A DNA stretch of 64,000 nucleotides from Adiantum capillus-veneris (GCA_014529385.2 CM043966.1:98071587-98135586), one strand, 5' to 3'. Shown: positions 39,930-53,051, counted from the first letter of the stretch. The notes: generated by a model not told the origin, from the sequence alone. Numbers and translations: made by a program.

Positions 39930-40665
39930 TTCTGTCCTTCTCGGTTTTGAGGAGGAGATTGGCGAGTGGAGGCCTTACAGCTTGGGCCCACTCGGTTTCC
40001 CTATTAAAAGTGAGGATTTTTTATGTTCTTATGAAACCACCACTATGAAATCCCATTGAAGTGGTTGGTGCAAGGCATTTGAGCATCTTCTTAAGAATCT
40101 TTTGGGCTATGGAGATGCAGGTAATGTCACTAGTACGAAGGGTTTACTATATTGATTTTCATACTAAACAAGGCGAAATTGAATTAGATTGTGAGAACTT
40201 CTTTGCAATTCAGCTCCACAGCAGGGAGATTCTGGGGAAGACCAGCAAAATCTAACACCACACCAAAAGTGGAAGGTGGTCTGAAAATGGCTGTTTGTTT
40301 CCTATTCCATGCCCATTAGATGCCAATATATAATGATAGTGAATGGCCATTTCCCATTTTCGTTCCTTCTTCTTCAATATATCACCTGTTGCAAAGGATG
40401 ATTATTGGCTTGATTGGCTTGTGGGATGTCTCTTCCGCTCGGATTAAAGCGCAAAACATAGTTACTTAGAAACTCACTTGCATGGTCATGCAAATGTGTG
40501 CAAACATTTGCACCATGCTTGGCATTTTCCTGCGTCTGCAAACATTAGTGGGCGATTTCTTTAAAGCAGGTTATGTGGCCGTAAAGTGAATCTTGGGTAT
40601 TGTATTTTCATGTACTAGCTTTCAGGTTTGTTTGTGAAAATATTGTGTTACTTGTGTATGCTCTG

Positions 40666-40668
<3 letters not shown>

Positions 40669-40713
<45 letters not shown>
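40669..40713. repeat. (GA)n microsatellite
   Basis: About 22 perfect units. Confidence 0.97.
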
Positions 40714-40717
<4 letters not shown>

Positions 40718-41277
40718 ATTATATTCAGGGAGACTCTAGCGTCTTGGAATGGCTCAAAAGTGTCTGCCTTCGGTTTCTGGGTGCATAGTCCTGGTCGTTC
40801 TTCTTGTATACTTTTTTGGTGTATGAGGGGAGCGGTCGGGCGTGCCCTGAAAACAAAAACAAAAAAGTCTCTTTGAATGGCTTTGGACATACTAAGTTTT
40901 ATTGGATGCTCTCTTTCTTGCTTGCAGATTATCAATGGAGCAAGCGGTTGTCTACATTTATAGCATTGTCTGAATATTGAGGAGGCACAGATTGTGTGCT
41001 TAGAAGTTCATTTCTTAAATTGGAGAGTGGAGGGTGGTTAATACTCCTTAGCCTCTTGGAATGTGTGCTCTGGATGGCCTTTTTTTTTGGTTATTGAAGG
41101 CAATTATGCCTGCCAATAATTAGCCAGGTGTATATGGATTCATCAAGCACATGTTCTCCTATGGAGATTATAGTTGGCGGTGATACACGCCTCAATAAAC
41201 CCATCCTTTTGCCAACATTAGCTAATTGAAAACCTAATGTACCTAGTTGAAACCTGAATGTACATTAGCACCAACAG

Positions 41278-41280
<3 letters not shown>

Positions 41281-41325
<45 letters not shown>
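41281..41325. repeat. (TC)n microsatellite
   Basis: About 22 units followed by a short (TG)n tail. Confidence 0.97.
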
Positions 41326-41332
<7 letters not shown>

Positions 41333-41520
41333 AAAAAATCTTTGTTAGATATTTACATCTTCCTGATGATAAACTTCTTCCCTTGATCTTTAAAGGCAGC
41401 TATGTCCTCTAAGTATCTTAGCATTGACTTTGCCATCTGTTCCTATTCCAGAAGCTTACTCCAATGGTCCACAAAAGGGCTTAATCCAATGGTCTAGAAT
41501 TGCTCCCAAAACAAATTAAG

Positions 41521-41525
<5 letters not shown>

Positions 41526-41581
<56 letters not shown>
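41526..41581. repeat. (GA)n microsatellite
   Basis: About 28 perfect units. Confidence 0.97.
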
Positions 41582-41585
<4 letters not shown>

Positions 41586-41900
41586 TACCCACCCAATCAG
41601 TGCCTCTCTTAACAAAAATGAAAAATATAATTGACGTTTCTATGTGGCCCTATTTAAGAACCTTCATCGAATGGTCCACAATATTCACAAACGGCCCAAT
41701 CTAATGATCTACAATTGCTCCCAAAAGTTTAGGAGTCTACAAATGCCTTCTGCAAGCCAAAAAGCATGTCAAAAGAAGCTTGTGAATGCCATTCATCCTC
41801 AGTTCCTTGCATCATTTTTGAAGAATGTATATCCCACATGCCTCTCATTTGTAGTGTTGTAGATTGCGTGAAAAGCTTCTTGTGCAGGTTGAACGAGGCC

Positions 41901-43651
41901 TTAGTTCTTACTAAGGTCACTATGGTGGTCCACTTGTTTTATGGAAAATACATGCTCTACCTAATATTAATCGCACCTATCAAACATTTTTATAGAAATG
42001 GGGCAAGCATTAAACCAAAAAAATTCTTTGGAAGTACTAGTTAGACACAAAGTCGTGTGATACTTTGTCCAAGGCACTTGCCAAGGCCTCTTCCCCGCTG
42101 ATAATTAGTCCATTGGAAACCATGGAAAGACAGTAGTGTGCGTGCTTGTAATCATCCGTATCTGCAAAGTGTTTCTTATTTTTTGTAATTGACTAGTTTT
42201 TTTTCTTTTTTTTTTGTGGATTAGCTCAATTTGACATCTTTGGCAATGCCTTTGGTTGTGGCTATACTATTTCTCTGTTATGAATGGTATTTCTTCGGGG
42301 ATCTTTATATTAAAAAAGAGCATGTAGATATTGACAATATTGAGCATGGCAATATAAACTTTGACGATATATCTACATAATGGAAAAAATGCTACTTTTT
42401 TGTACTTAATTCTATGTCCTTAAAAAATATGGTGAGTCTAAGAGAACCATAAGTTTTGATGCATTTGGAAAGAAATGGACTCATTTTCGGACCTTTTAGC
42501 TCTAGTGAGAGAATGCTCCTTAGCCAATAGGAAGAAGGATAATGTTATGTAGAAAAAACTTTTTTTTTTCATTTTTGAAAATGTTTATGAAAACCATTTT
42601 GGTGAAATTGTCACTGTTATTAGAAAAGTAAGGCGCTTGATAGTGACATCTTGCACAAGCGTTGAGCGCCTTTTTATGAACCTCTGTTGCTATCCTATAA
42701 AGTGAGGTACTTGTACGTATGCATTTCGCATAAGCATCAATCACCTTTTTATGAGCTACTCGCAATCCAAATTTGAACGTATCGTACTTGATAGCGATTG
42801 ATAGGTACTATTTAAAACTATGAAGGGCTAAGAACCAAGCAAATAGAGGCCCATGAGCGGTGTCTTGAGCCTCTATTCGCTTGGTTCTGACCTCATGAGA
42901 CTCTAAGCTTAAATGCTATATCTTGAGCTAGAGAAGTCAGATTTCAACGTTTTAAAGTGCTATTCTAAGATTTTTGGACATTCCAGATGTATATATGGCA
43001 TTATGTTTATATTTTGAAAACATCTCTCATGTCTTTTCTCTTATTTCACATCACATCACTCATTACGATTCACGGACATGGATTTTTGTGTACACTTAAG
43101 TTGAGCTCTCGAAAAACATTTTATACGACCATGCATTTAAGTGATCAAGTAAACTTTTATGTATGTACTATGAGAAATATAATTCCAAAAAACTATTTTG
43201 TATTTTCTAGGATTACCTCTCTCTATGGTGAGTTGACATTTCTTACATGGCCCAAAATTGAGTCCAAATTTCTCTTAATGACCAACCCATAAAAGTTTGT
43301 GGGAAAATTTATCTCATTATCTCATGGGCAATTTAAATCCCAAGTCTTCTTAGTATGCGATAGATTTCAAGAAATGGCTATTGTGAGCGAAATGCAGTGG
43401 TACATGCACTTTGGAGACTTGCCATGGCTAGTATGTGAGATATTTTACAAGTTACTCATTTTTTGCCTATGTAGTGGTCCTTGAACTATAAGCTTAAGAG
43501 AGGATTTTTTTTTTTTATAGATCTCCTATGGTATTGTAAGTTTTTTCCCAAACCTTGAAAGAACACTATGTCTTGTTAGGTTACCAACCTAGTGTTTTCT
43601 CTCTCCTCACAATTCTGGGTGCTTATCTCTAAAGTCAATAGTTCCATTTAT
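41901..43651. other. AT-rich intergenic sequence, no gene seen
   Basis: Short ORFs only, none with a recognisable domain or biased composition. A pair of diverged gaggcgcttgatagtg/gaggtacttgtacg stretches at 42630-42730 hints at an old repeat. T and A homopolymers near 42200 and 42555. Confidence 0.5.
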
Positions 43652-43935
43652 ATAGTAATTCCTAACAATGTAGCTTTGTTTAGTACGCTCACAACCTAGT
43701 GTAGATCATGAAGAACTTAAAGTGAACTTTCATAATATAGAAGAAGAGTTTGGTTGTGAATGACACAATAGAGACACCATTTACACTCCCTTCACATAGT
43801 AGTTTCTAACAATGTAGCTTCGTTTAATACACTCACAACTCAGTGCGTAACATGAAGAACATAAATTGAACTTCGGCAGTATAGAAGAAGAGTTTGGTTG
43901 TAAAAGACACAATAGAGGCACCATTTAGGCTACTA
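43652..43935. repeat. Tandem duplication, ~144-bp unit
   Basis: Units start atagtaattcctaacaatgtagctt (43652) and atagtagtttctaacaatgtagctt (43796); each contains catgaagaac and agaagaagagtttggttgt and ends with gacacaatagag(a/g)cacc. Around 85-90% identity by eye. Confidence 0.88.
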
Positions 43936-44498
43936 CAAGTTGTGAAGTCCAAGGTGTTCTCCTTCTACGTTGGTAGATGCATATGAAGATCATAATTTCT
44001 TTGAATTTTACTATTTTTCTCTTGCTTAGTGAAAAGGTAGCATCTTGGCCTTCTAAATACTAATTTAACAAAGTATACTACATAAGCCTCTTGAGGAGCC
44101 CTTAGAACAATGGTTTGTGGCATTTAATTGCTAATCATAATCACTAGCTATGCCTATCCTTTGTATATATTAGAGTTTACTTTAAAATGGTTTTCTATCA
44201 AAAAAATAATAGAGAGTAGATTAAGGTTTTTGTCTTGAATCCAAGTGTATCAGTGTATAATGATCAATAGTGCATTGATTGCAATCACAATGGAAACCTA
44301 GCATGATGATAAAAAAAAGATCTAAATTAGGAGCTCGCAAAAAATAGGCTCCCAACACACTAGGTCTATACTTTGCTAAGGATGGTCTAGTCTTCAAAAT
44401 TTTATGAATTTGCTTGGACAATTCTTCAATCTTCCTAGTCCAATCCTATTTCTTTTTTTCCTATGAGACACTCCTTAATCTTTAAAGCTCTTAATTTT
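43936..44498. other. AT-rich intergenic, no feature seen
   Basis: No ORF with coding character and no repeat structure recognised. Confidence 0.4.
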
Positions 44499-44985
44499 TT
44501 ATAAACTAGAAGTTGATGATGTTTCTTTTGAAGAACTTCCATTGTAACTAGAATTGGACTTGTCTCTTTGTCTTTTCTTTCTTAGGTTGCTATTCCAATT
44601 TTTATTGAACTTCTTTGTTGAAGTTGGCACTTCCTGCTTCCTTAGCTTCTTAGTTTCGTTGCCATTCAAAAACCAAGCTCTCATTCTCTTCTTTGATGGT
44701 AGTTCATGTAAGTTTCTTGGTGAGGTCCTTAATTTCCTCTATGTAGATTCTTATTAATAATTTTCCTTGTTGTAATTTTTCTAATTCACATAAGACGTCC
44801 TCATCTCCTCTATTCTCATTGTATTCAAGGATGCAGGCCTTCTTTAATTTAGAATAAGATTTCAACTTACTTATTAGGTTGTGGTAGGATGGATCCTTTA
44901 GTGTTTGAGGAAAATAATCTACCCAATTTTCTTCTTTGATATTATTAAGAACAACATGTTGCTTTTGTAGATTCACTAGTTTCAA
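44499..44985 (-). pseudogene. Possible gag remnant of a retrotransposon
   Basis: The minus frame 44985-44704 is Lys/Leu-rich and ends IRIYIEEIKDLTKKLT; an adjoining frame to 44499 opens near RAWFLNGNETKKLRKQEV. The order 'YIEEIKxLTKKL ... AxWFLNGLxxxLR' resembles the capsid-end motif of gypsy/copia gag proteins. There is no zinc knuckle and no pol nearby. Weak call. Confidence 0.25.
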
Positions 44986-47900
44986 TTGCTTACTTTGACT
45001 TGCCTTTCCTGGTAGTGTGTCTGGAGGTATGTGAATTCTAGTGTGTCACAAGTGGGAGATTGGATGTTGTTAAGAACCATCAGCTCACCACCGTGATTGG
45101 CAAAATGGAAAGAACTAGAGCTTAACAACTCTTCCAAAGATAGGATCAGAGTGACTAGTTATAAATTTTGAATATCACGTAAATTGTTAAGATCTAATAG
45201 AGGTTCAGACCCTTAATTATCAGACGGCCAGATGAGACAAAATCAGACAAGGCATAAATTTAGCTACTGGATATACAAATTCAAAAGAGTCAGACGTGAG
45301 ACTGTAGAGACTAGTGGAACTCATGACTAGAGCATAGAATACCAAAATAGACTAATTACTTGAATCGACTACCTGGACGAGTTCGCATTATAGAGTCACT
45401 AAATAGGATCCAATTAAAAGCATGATACTAATTACAATGATGATAACATCATGATTCAAATCACAATGATGATAATAACATGATTCTAATTACAATGATG
45501 AGCACAAATGAATTTAAACTAATTCATACTCACACTCATACTCAATGATACAATGGATAAGAGACTCTGAATGGGATTGACTGACAACTCGGGATCAAGC
45601 TCAAGCTCAAAGTGATACAAATGGAATACAATGATCACAAATGATCACTTAATGGTCCCCAAAATGAGATTAATGGCCCCTAATTATAGGTGTCACCTTG
45701 GGATCTCTCATTGTTCCACCCACGTACAATATGGAACTGCTGCAACACCTCAGTGCATGATTTGATATATTGAAACACCTCAGTATGAGATAGCTTCCTT
45801 TTGCTATTGGTGTAGGGATTTCATCCCTGAGGAAAGTCCTATCAAGATAGATCTCATTGAGGTTGACAAGGAGACTTTTCCAAAAGTCAAGAGGGAGTAT
45901 CAATGTCCAACAAGTGTAAGCCAAAGATACCAAGAAAATGAGGTTAGGGTGATGCTTCTTCTCTTGTGTTTTTTGATGTTTTCGTGAGTCTTGCGCATCA
46001 CGCCAAATGTAAACATGTATGGAAAAATTAAGTTTAATTTACATGTATGGACAAATGAAGTTTGACTTTACACTTGATTTGCAAGATAACAATAATCAAA
46101 TGGAATTTTTCATAAAGGTTGTGCACTTATGTTATAGCTCAAATGGCATATTCTTGTATACATTTTCACTTATAAGATGATATATGAGAGAACTTTCAAT
46201 GTCCAACTAAACTAAAACACACAGAACCATGAATTTATCCTATCAACATTGAGTACATCATAACCTCAAACCAAAAATGATTTATAAGAGCATCGAACCT
46301 TGCATGGGATCAACTACTCTACCCATCCGTCAACTCCTACTACATACATATAGGATCTCACTTTGCCAGGAGTGGCCCAAAAAACCCCCTTCTTGAGTGG
46401 TTTATTTGCTGACATTTTTAGGTGTTTTTGGGACTTTCTTGAACTGTTTTGCTTCTTTCTCTTACTATTTTTGTACTTTGGTTAACACTAGATGCTATCC
46501 AGGTACTTTCCTTGGTACTTTATATTGTTTCTTTATTTAATTTGGTACTTTCTTAAACTAATTTGGTACTTTCTTATTACTAAATTTTGAGTCTTAAGGT
46601 ATTTGCGGTTTTGTCTTGGGTGCTACGTTGACACAATCCATGGTACTTTTGCTGCATTTTTATTCATTTGGTAATTTTAAGGACTATTTTGAGAATAGTG
46701 GAGGGTAAAATAGAGTGCACAGAGACACAAAAGGATGAAAAAAAAGAATCTTTAAATGCCCCATCTAAATGAAATAGGCAATCATGCATTAATGCAATAA
46801 CAAAATCTAGGTATACCATAACATCAAAAATATAAAAGGACTAGCAAAGCACATGTGTAGGAATCGACCGGTCCACCCATCCACTTTCGCTCTACTACGG
46901 ACAACGAGAATTTCACTTTGTCGGGAGCGAGCCAAGAACACCTCCAACCTACCTGAGCCAACTGCTTCACCTCCCTCCATGAACGCGAGCTCTGAAATAA
47001 TTCCAAATATCAACAGGTGGTAGGTATCAACACCAACCATACAAATTTATCGCCATGCCTCTTCAATGTATATCCAAAACCACTTCTTGATCCAATCTCA
47101 AAAACCATAAACCAGAATCCAATCACATCACATGGGTGAGCTCTCCACCCAATTCAGGGTGATGCACATCCAATCCTACAAAACTACTTTAGCACATAAC
47201 ATGGTTGCAAAAATTTCGGCAGCACAACCATATCCCAAAAAGAAGTTCCAAGAGCCACACTGGCTTTCACAATCAAAATCAAAACCATAATTCATGAGGG
47301 ATCTCAGCCCTTGACCATAAACCATATTCCATATTGAACCGACTCCCACACTTGGAGTTTGCAATATCCACTACAATCAAATTGAGCCCACACACATGGC
47401 CCTTGAGACATGAACTTTTTATGAATAAAATAAGTTTGACCATAAAATAAATATGATATCAAAATCCAATTTTGACAACACCCAATCATGCATAAATGAT
47501 GCACTATGACTGCATCTCACCCGCTAGCACATAGAGCTAGTTTTGACCTAGAAGGGTGAAAAACAACATACATATGCACACGATATGTCCACATCCATCC
47601 ATGAGGTTCCATATATCACTTGACATGATGCAAAACAGCCTCGTCACTTTGATCAACCATAAACCATAACATCACATATATGCAAAAAACAACTTTTTTG
47701 TCATTTTTGGGCGCATGCATAACACGTAAATGAACGTATTTGACCTAAATCCAATGAATCAAGCTCAGACCCATAATATATACTAACACCTTATCACATC
47801 ACTTTGCCCATATGAGACTCATGCAAATACGAAAAGAAAGCCACTTTATTCATATTTGCATATACAGTTCGGGTTGAATAACCATATATTCCCATATAAG

Positions 47901-48564
47901 TTTATTTACATCAAACACTTTCAGTAAACTCATTAAGAAAACCCATAAATCATATATGAACAACTCGTCCAACTCACGACGCCATATGGTACCCTCCCTT
48001 GGTAGCACTCCTACATGCGTAGGTAAACCCGTACATAGTATAGTTAATAACTCACACTCATGAAGTGATCTTAGAGGTATAAATACATTTTTCAGCGATT
48101 TTAATCAAGGTTTCATTTGGGCTAAGTGGTTTCGTTCATTTGATGAGTCAATAGTGGTTCTCTAAGGAGCCTCGGGTCTAAAATTTTGACTGTGCAGTGG
48201 ACAACAAGCTGGTTTTTTACCATAACTAGTAGCTTGTGCGGAATTCCACATGATGCCCAAGAGAGAAAATGTTCTAAATGAGGTTTTTTATGACTAGTTT
48301 GAAGGGTTTGACTTGATTCATAGCGGTTTGTGAAATATGACCAAAATAGTGTTCCTATCGCCTACATGACGTGAAATGAAAAGCACTTTTAATGTACACA
48401 CGTGACCATAAACACATCGTGTGCATAAATCAGTGTGCTAAACACACCATGGAGCAGCCTCATACACACCCGACAAGTCCATGCATGCCCTCGTACACGA
48501 AAAAGAAACCACTGAGAGGGTAGCTACTCAAAAAACGACGTAGAGAGAGAAAGAGACGACGGCT
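44986..48564. other. AT-rich intergenic sequence, no gene supported
   Basis: Long stretch without coding signal. A diverged duplicate pair lies at about 46305-46395 and 46855-46945 (ggatcaac/ggaatcgacc ... ctctacccatcc/tccacccatcc ... atctcactttg(c/t)c..gag). Repeated ggtactttc motifs occur at 46508-46575. ORFs at 45670-45933, 46807-47040 and 47176-47504 lack recognisable domains. Confidence 0.45.
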
Positions 48565-48864
48565 ATGGAGTTTAGAGCTTCTTACCGTGCTTTAGGATTG
48601 ATCATGGATGTCGAGAGGCTTCTTGCTTTGCTGCAAGAGAGTGGTGATGAGAGCTATGTAGAGGTTTTCACCATGAAGCCATTGAAGAGCGTATACACCG
48701 AGAAAAGAGAAGAGAAGATAATAAGTAGAGAGAGAATGTTCTTCTTCTTCTTCTTCCTGCAAAAAAGAGAGAAGATCTTATGGAGATGGAGATGGAGAGT
48801 TTGCATCGCTCCGTATAGTGGTTACGTATTGCCGTGCGATAGTAGACGCAATTGTCGACACTGA
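48565..48864 (+). CDS. Short uncharacterised ORF
   Basis: 99 codons, ATG in a gag-rich purine context. The N-terminal half (MEFRASYRALGLIMDVERLLALLQESGDESYVEVF) is a plausible helical segment; the second half includes a Phe run coded by (TTC)n and basic residues. No homologous family recognised and no promoter seen; could be chance. Confidence 0.15.
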   Translation: MEFRASYRALGLIMDVERLLALLQESGDESYVEVFTMKPLKSVYTEKREEKIISRERMFFFFFFLQKREKILWRWRWRVCIAPYSGYVLPCDSRRNCRH

Positions 48865-49358
48865 AAATTGAGACCTGTAGGTCAATTTATAAGTGTTTTG
48901 CCAAGCCAGAGTGATGCCCAAGGCAAACAAGTTGCACTACCTTCTTTGCTAGGAATAGCTGCATGCTTTTGAACACTTTGCTAAAAACATAGCACATCTT
49001 TTGGCATTCAGCTCTCCGACTTACCATTCAATTTTTACAGTAAAAACTAACTAATGGGACAGTATCCTTACAACTATTGTGACCGTGCCTAGACTATGCT
49101 GCATTGTGATGCCCCGTCCTAATTATAACTTTCTTGTACCATTCCGACGTATTTACGGTGTCATTTTTATATTGATAATTCTCATAAAAATCCCATTTAA
49201 TCCCTTTTTTCTTCAGGTGATTGTTTTTAGATCCGACGGTGACTAAAAATAATATTTTTATGTTTATGGTATCCTAAGAAGCACGTCGCTTTTTAAAAAC
49301 CCTGAAAAGCACAAAAATCTAAAAATGACATAAAAAGGAAAGATTTTTTTTTTTGTGT
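48865..49358. other. Intergenic, no feature seen
   Basis: AT-rich sequence with no coding or repeat structure I can support. Confidence 0.4.
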
Positions 49359-49680
49359 AAAATTGAATCACGGGTTCCCCTCGTCTACCGGAATAAGAAA
49401 ATGGACTTGCTTTTCACTAAAAAGTATGAAAAATCATGAAAGCAAAAAATAGTGTTAAAAGCATCCGAAAGCAGATTTTTGCAAAATTGAACCATAGCTC
49501 CTTGGGACTCGTAGATTAAGGATCTGGCCTTGCTTTTTGCAAAAAAGCATTGAAAGCAGAAAAAGCATGAAAAAGCTAAAAAAAATATTTTTTTAAAAAA
49601 AATTGAACCAAACATTCGTCTAACTACCGAAACATGAAAACGACCTTGCTTTTATTTTTAGAACCTTACAACATTGCCAA
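49359..49680. repeat. Three degenerate tandem units, ~117-124 bp
   Basis: Each begins aaaattga(a/t)(c/t)ca or similar (49359, 49483, 49600), passes a ctcgt-containing centre and ends with a cttgctttt..aaagcat-rich block. AT-rich and strongly diverged. Resembles a small minisatellite or relic LTR repeats. Confidence 0.6.
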
Positions 49681-50155
49681 ATAAGCATTCAAAACCAAAA
49701 TATTACGAAACAAACATTAGAATATTTTTTTAAAAAATTAAAAAAAGAGACCCAAAAATCGGGGATCTTACATACTTGTCAAATTTCTAGTACCACTCCC
49801 TTGAGACTTGCTTTAGGCCATACAATGCCTTACACAATCTACACACTAGTTCAACCCTCATAGTTTTTTGAGGTTCAACTTCAAAACTCTTTGGCTATTT
49901 CATGTAGACGTCTTCTTCTAGATCCCCATGAAGGAAAGCCGTCTTCACGTCCATCTACATAAGTTCCATGTCCTAAGTGTCTACTAGTCCAAGCACAAGA
50001 TGCAATGTAGTCACCTTGACTATTAGAGAGATAAAAGTCCGCACCTTTTTTCTACTTGAATTCCTTAGGGACCAATCTAGCCTTATATTTAGGCTCAGGA
50101 TCTTTTGTGGTGTATTTCTTCTTACAAGGCAAGGCTTGTTTGTCCTTTGGCAACT

Positions 50156-50526
50156 CTGGCACTTTCCAAGTCTCATCTTCCATAATTGAGCTATACTTAA
50201 ATTGCATCTTGATTGCATAGCCTAATCCACTTCATGCTATCTTCCATTTGAATAGCCTCTTGGTAGTAATTAGGATCTTTGTAGTCAGTGACCAACAAAT
50301 AGTCTAATCCTAGATGAAAATTCCCACGGACACAACTCTGGCAACTCTGGCACTTTCCAAGTCTCATCTTCCATAATTGAGCTGTACTTAAATTGCATCT
50401 CGATTGCATAGCCTAATCCACTTCATGCTATCTTCCATTTGAATAGCCTCTTGGTAGTAATTAGGATCTTCGTAGTCAGTGACCAACAAATAGTCTAATC
50501 CTAGATGAAAATTCCCACGGACACAA
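50156..50526. repeat. Tandem duplication (~191 bp) in copia J
   Basis: 50156-50335 and 50347-50526 are nearly identical (tggcactttccaagtctc ... ttcccacggacacaa). They duplicate the pre-RT coding segment. Confidence 0.92.
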
Positions 50527-50635
50527 GAGCCTTGCATAGATCTCCTCACTACGTGATGACTAGACTCTATTCTCTATGGAGCACTACTACTGGTAGGAAT
50601 GGCTTTAGTAGATTGAGCTGTTTGTTTGATTTTAC

Positions 50636-50929
50636 TTGAGGCTATTCCCTTGAATCTGACCTTGTGATACTCAACATCGTTGGAAGATTGTCTATGCATC
50701 ATTGACTCATTGAAGATAAGTCTTGAGTTGTAAATGACTTTTCTAGATTTCAAGTGCCAAAGATGATAGCCCATCTCTCCATCTGAGGCTATACCCTTGA
50801 ATCTGACCTTGTGATACTCAACATCGTTGGAAGATTGTCTATGCATCTTTGACTCATTGAAGATAACTCTTGAGTTGTAAATGATTTTCTAGATTTCAAG
50901 TGCCAAAGAAGATAGCCCATCTCTCCATC
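50636..50929. repeat. Tandem duplication (~147 bp) in copia J
   Basis: Units at 50636-50783 and 50784-50929, each gaggctat(t/a)cccttgaatc ... cccatctctccatct. They duplicate the segment following the integrase C-terminal motif. Confidence 0.92.
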
Positions 50930-52440
50930 TGTACCATATCCAATTGAGATGCATTTGTGTGATTTGGGATTGAGCTTATTACATAGCTCTTTAGGGACAT
51001 GTTGTAATGCCTCACCCAAATATGCGTAATCCATCATAGTTTGGCTTCTTACTGGAGTTCACATCTCCTATGGAATCTTATAGTTTAATGGTGTACTAAG
51101 CGATTGATTGATGATGGAAATTATTGTAACAACAGCCTCTTCCTAAAACTCTAGAGATAAGTTTTCCATAAAAAACATGGCCGTGACTCTCTCTTGAATT
51201 TTCCTATTCATATACTTAGCAATGCCATTTTGAGCACGTGTGTATAGCACAATAAAGTGTTGTCTAATGCCTCTTTTGATACAAAAATCATTGAACTCAA
51301 TGGAGATGTATTTTTTCCCTCATTTTGTAAAGCCTTCAACTTCTTGCATGACTAATTCTCTACCATTGCAAGGAATTTTGAAAACACAAAAAAAGCTTTG
51401 TCTTTCCTCTTCAAGAGGTAGACCAACACCTCTCAAGTAAGTCGTCTTTAAATATTAGGAAATATAATTCCTCCTCTAGAGACATGAGACATAGATCACT
51501 CTGTACCAAATAGAGGATTCCCCAATTCTCTATTCAATGGTAGATTGGTAACCCTAGTATGTTTGCCATATATGAAATTCTCACACAAACTAGAATTAGA
51601 ATAGTTTAAGATAGGTGAGTAGCCCAGATACTAAAGTTGTTTCATTCCTTTTCTGAGTTATATGGCCAAGACGTCTATGCCACAACTCAGTAGAAGGCAA
51701 CTTGACAACATAGATGGAATTTTCTTTCACACTAGAGACATAGAAAGAGTACAATGAGCTAGAATTTTGGCCTTTCAAGATGACCAAATTCTATTTTCAA
51801 ATCATCCAAGAGCCACAAATGTCAAGCTAATACGAGTCGCCAAGATTGACCCGGCCATGCATAGAAGCATAATTCTCTATGGAGAATAGCATGGAAATTG
51901 GCACAAATCAATGATCCAGTTGTTCACATTCATCAATATTTAACAATGCATACGGACTCAAATTAGAAGCGATCAAGACTTCTGACAATTTTGGCACATT
52001 AGGAACAATCTCAGTTGACGGAGACTCAACTACATTGAGCTCTTTAACCTTCACACTGCTTTTGGGAGACAATGGATTTACCCTTTTCACATTGCAAAAT
52101 GTGACAATATTTCTTCAAATGGCCCTTCTTGTGGCAATGATAGCATTCCACATTGCACTAGTCATGTTCATAACTCTTGCTACAAGCATTCTTGGAATTC
52201 TGTGATTGACTATGAGGACTATGACCTCTTTGCCTGGGACGACCATCACCAACCATATATGCATCACCATGCCCAATAGTGTCAAGAAACTAATATCTAA
52301 TCTCTTTTTTGAGCAAAGTATTAGTAACATCATTGAAAACAAGCGACACTATTAAATGCATCCCATGATACAGAGAAAGAACATAAAAAGAAAAGAGATT
52401 TCATCTCAAAATTGAGTCCTTTGGATGTAAGTTGTGAAAA

Positions 52441-52507
52441 TTGTTAGGATTATGGTGTACTAAGTAGAAATTAGAGTGGTGTACTTAATGGAGAAATATA
52501 TGACATA

Positions 52508-52570
<63 letters not shown>

Positions 52571-52848
52571 ACATAAGATGTACATGGTTCACCCATGTGT
52601 GGACTACATCCATGGGAAAGCCGCTACTCAATGGCTTTACCCTTCAAACTTGAAGTAGTTTACAAAGCGCTTAAAACCCTTATGACCCTCATCCCGTCTC
52701 ATTCTCTCTCTACTTTGCACTTCTTGCTTCTTCTCGCTTTTCCTTGCTCCACTCTCTTCCACCACATTTTTGTGTGTAGAAGAGGCCTCCTTTTATATAT
52801 GTAAATGAGTCTCTATGGGCTACCCACTCTCATGAGAGGCTTTCGTCC
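52441..52848. other. Flank of copia K with (GA)n array
   Basis: Holds a (GA)n array at 52511-52569 and AT-rich sequence; no gene. The last five bases, cgtcc, are the left TSD of copia K. Confidence 0.6.
52511..52569. repeat. (GA)n microsatellite
   Basis: About 29 perfect units. Confidence 0.97.
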
Positions 52849-53040
52849 TGAAGGAGTACGAGCGGAAGTGCGACGCGAGAGAGAGTGCGAGAAGAAGAGC
52901 ATGACGATATGGTGAACTCGCTCTATTGTAATGTGTAGAGCATAGTGAGTTCTTATTAGGTTTTTACAAAAGAATATGTGTACATACCTGGCGGCCCGCC
53001 CACTTATGTGGGCGACCACATTGGGATTTATACCCCAACA
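52849..53040 (-). repeat. 3' LTR of copia K (192 bp)
   Basis: Minus sense TGTTGGGGTATAAAT...CGTACTCCTTCA. TATAAAT occurs only eight bases from the LTR start. Confidence 0.95.
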
Positions 53041-53051
53041 ACCTCCCACTT
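53041..53051 (-). other. Polypurine tract of copia K
   Basis: Minus strand AAGTGGGAGGT directly upstream of the 3' LTR. Confidence 0.88.

Larger units (their letters stand above)
39728..41900. other. Intergenic sequence with four dinucleotide arrays
   Basis: No supported gene. Contains (TC)n at 39873-39926, (GA)n at 40669-40713, (TC)n at 41281-41325 and (GA)n at 41526-41581, plus a diverged direct repeat (caatggtcta.aattgctcccaaaa) on either side of the last array at 41490-41513 and 41700-41727. Open frames here are produced by the microsatellites. Confidence 0.6.
49770..52440 (-). pseudogene. Decayed Ty1/copia element J (gag to RT)
   Basis: The minus strand, from high to low coordinate, shows a gag tail (FNDVTNTLLKKEIRY), zinc knuckle CYHCHKKGHLKKYC near 52100-52142, GAG-pre-integrase (YVVKLPSTELWHRRLGHI, 51650-51720), integrase end (HVPKELCNKLNPKSHKCISIGYGTDGEMGY, 50900-51010), pre-RT (DYKDPNYYQEAIQMEDSMKW, 50240-50300) and RT start (YKARLVPKEF, HLGHGTYVD, LHGDLEE, ALYGLKQ) ending at about 49780. 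Numerous stops. Two tandem duplications (191 and 147 bp) disrupt it. Close in type to K. No LTRs identified. Confidence 0.85.
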
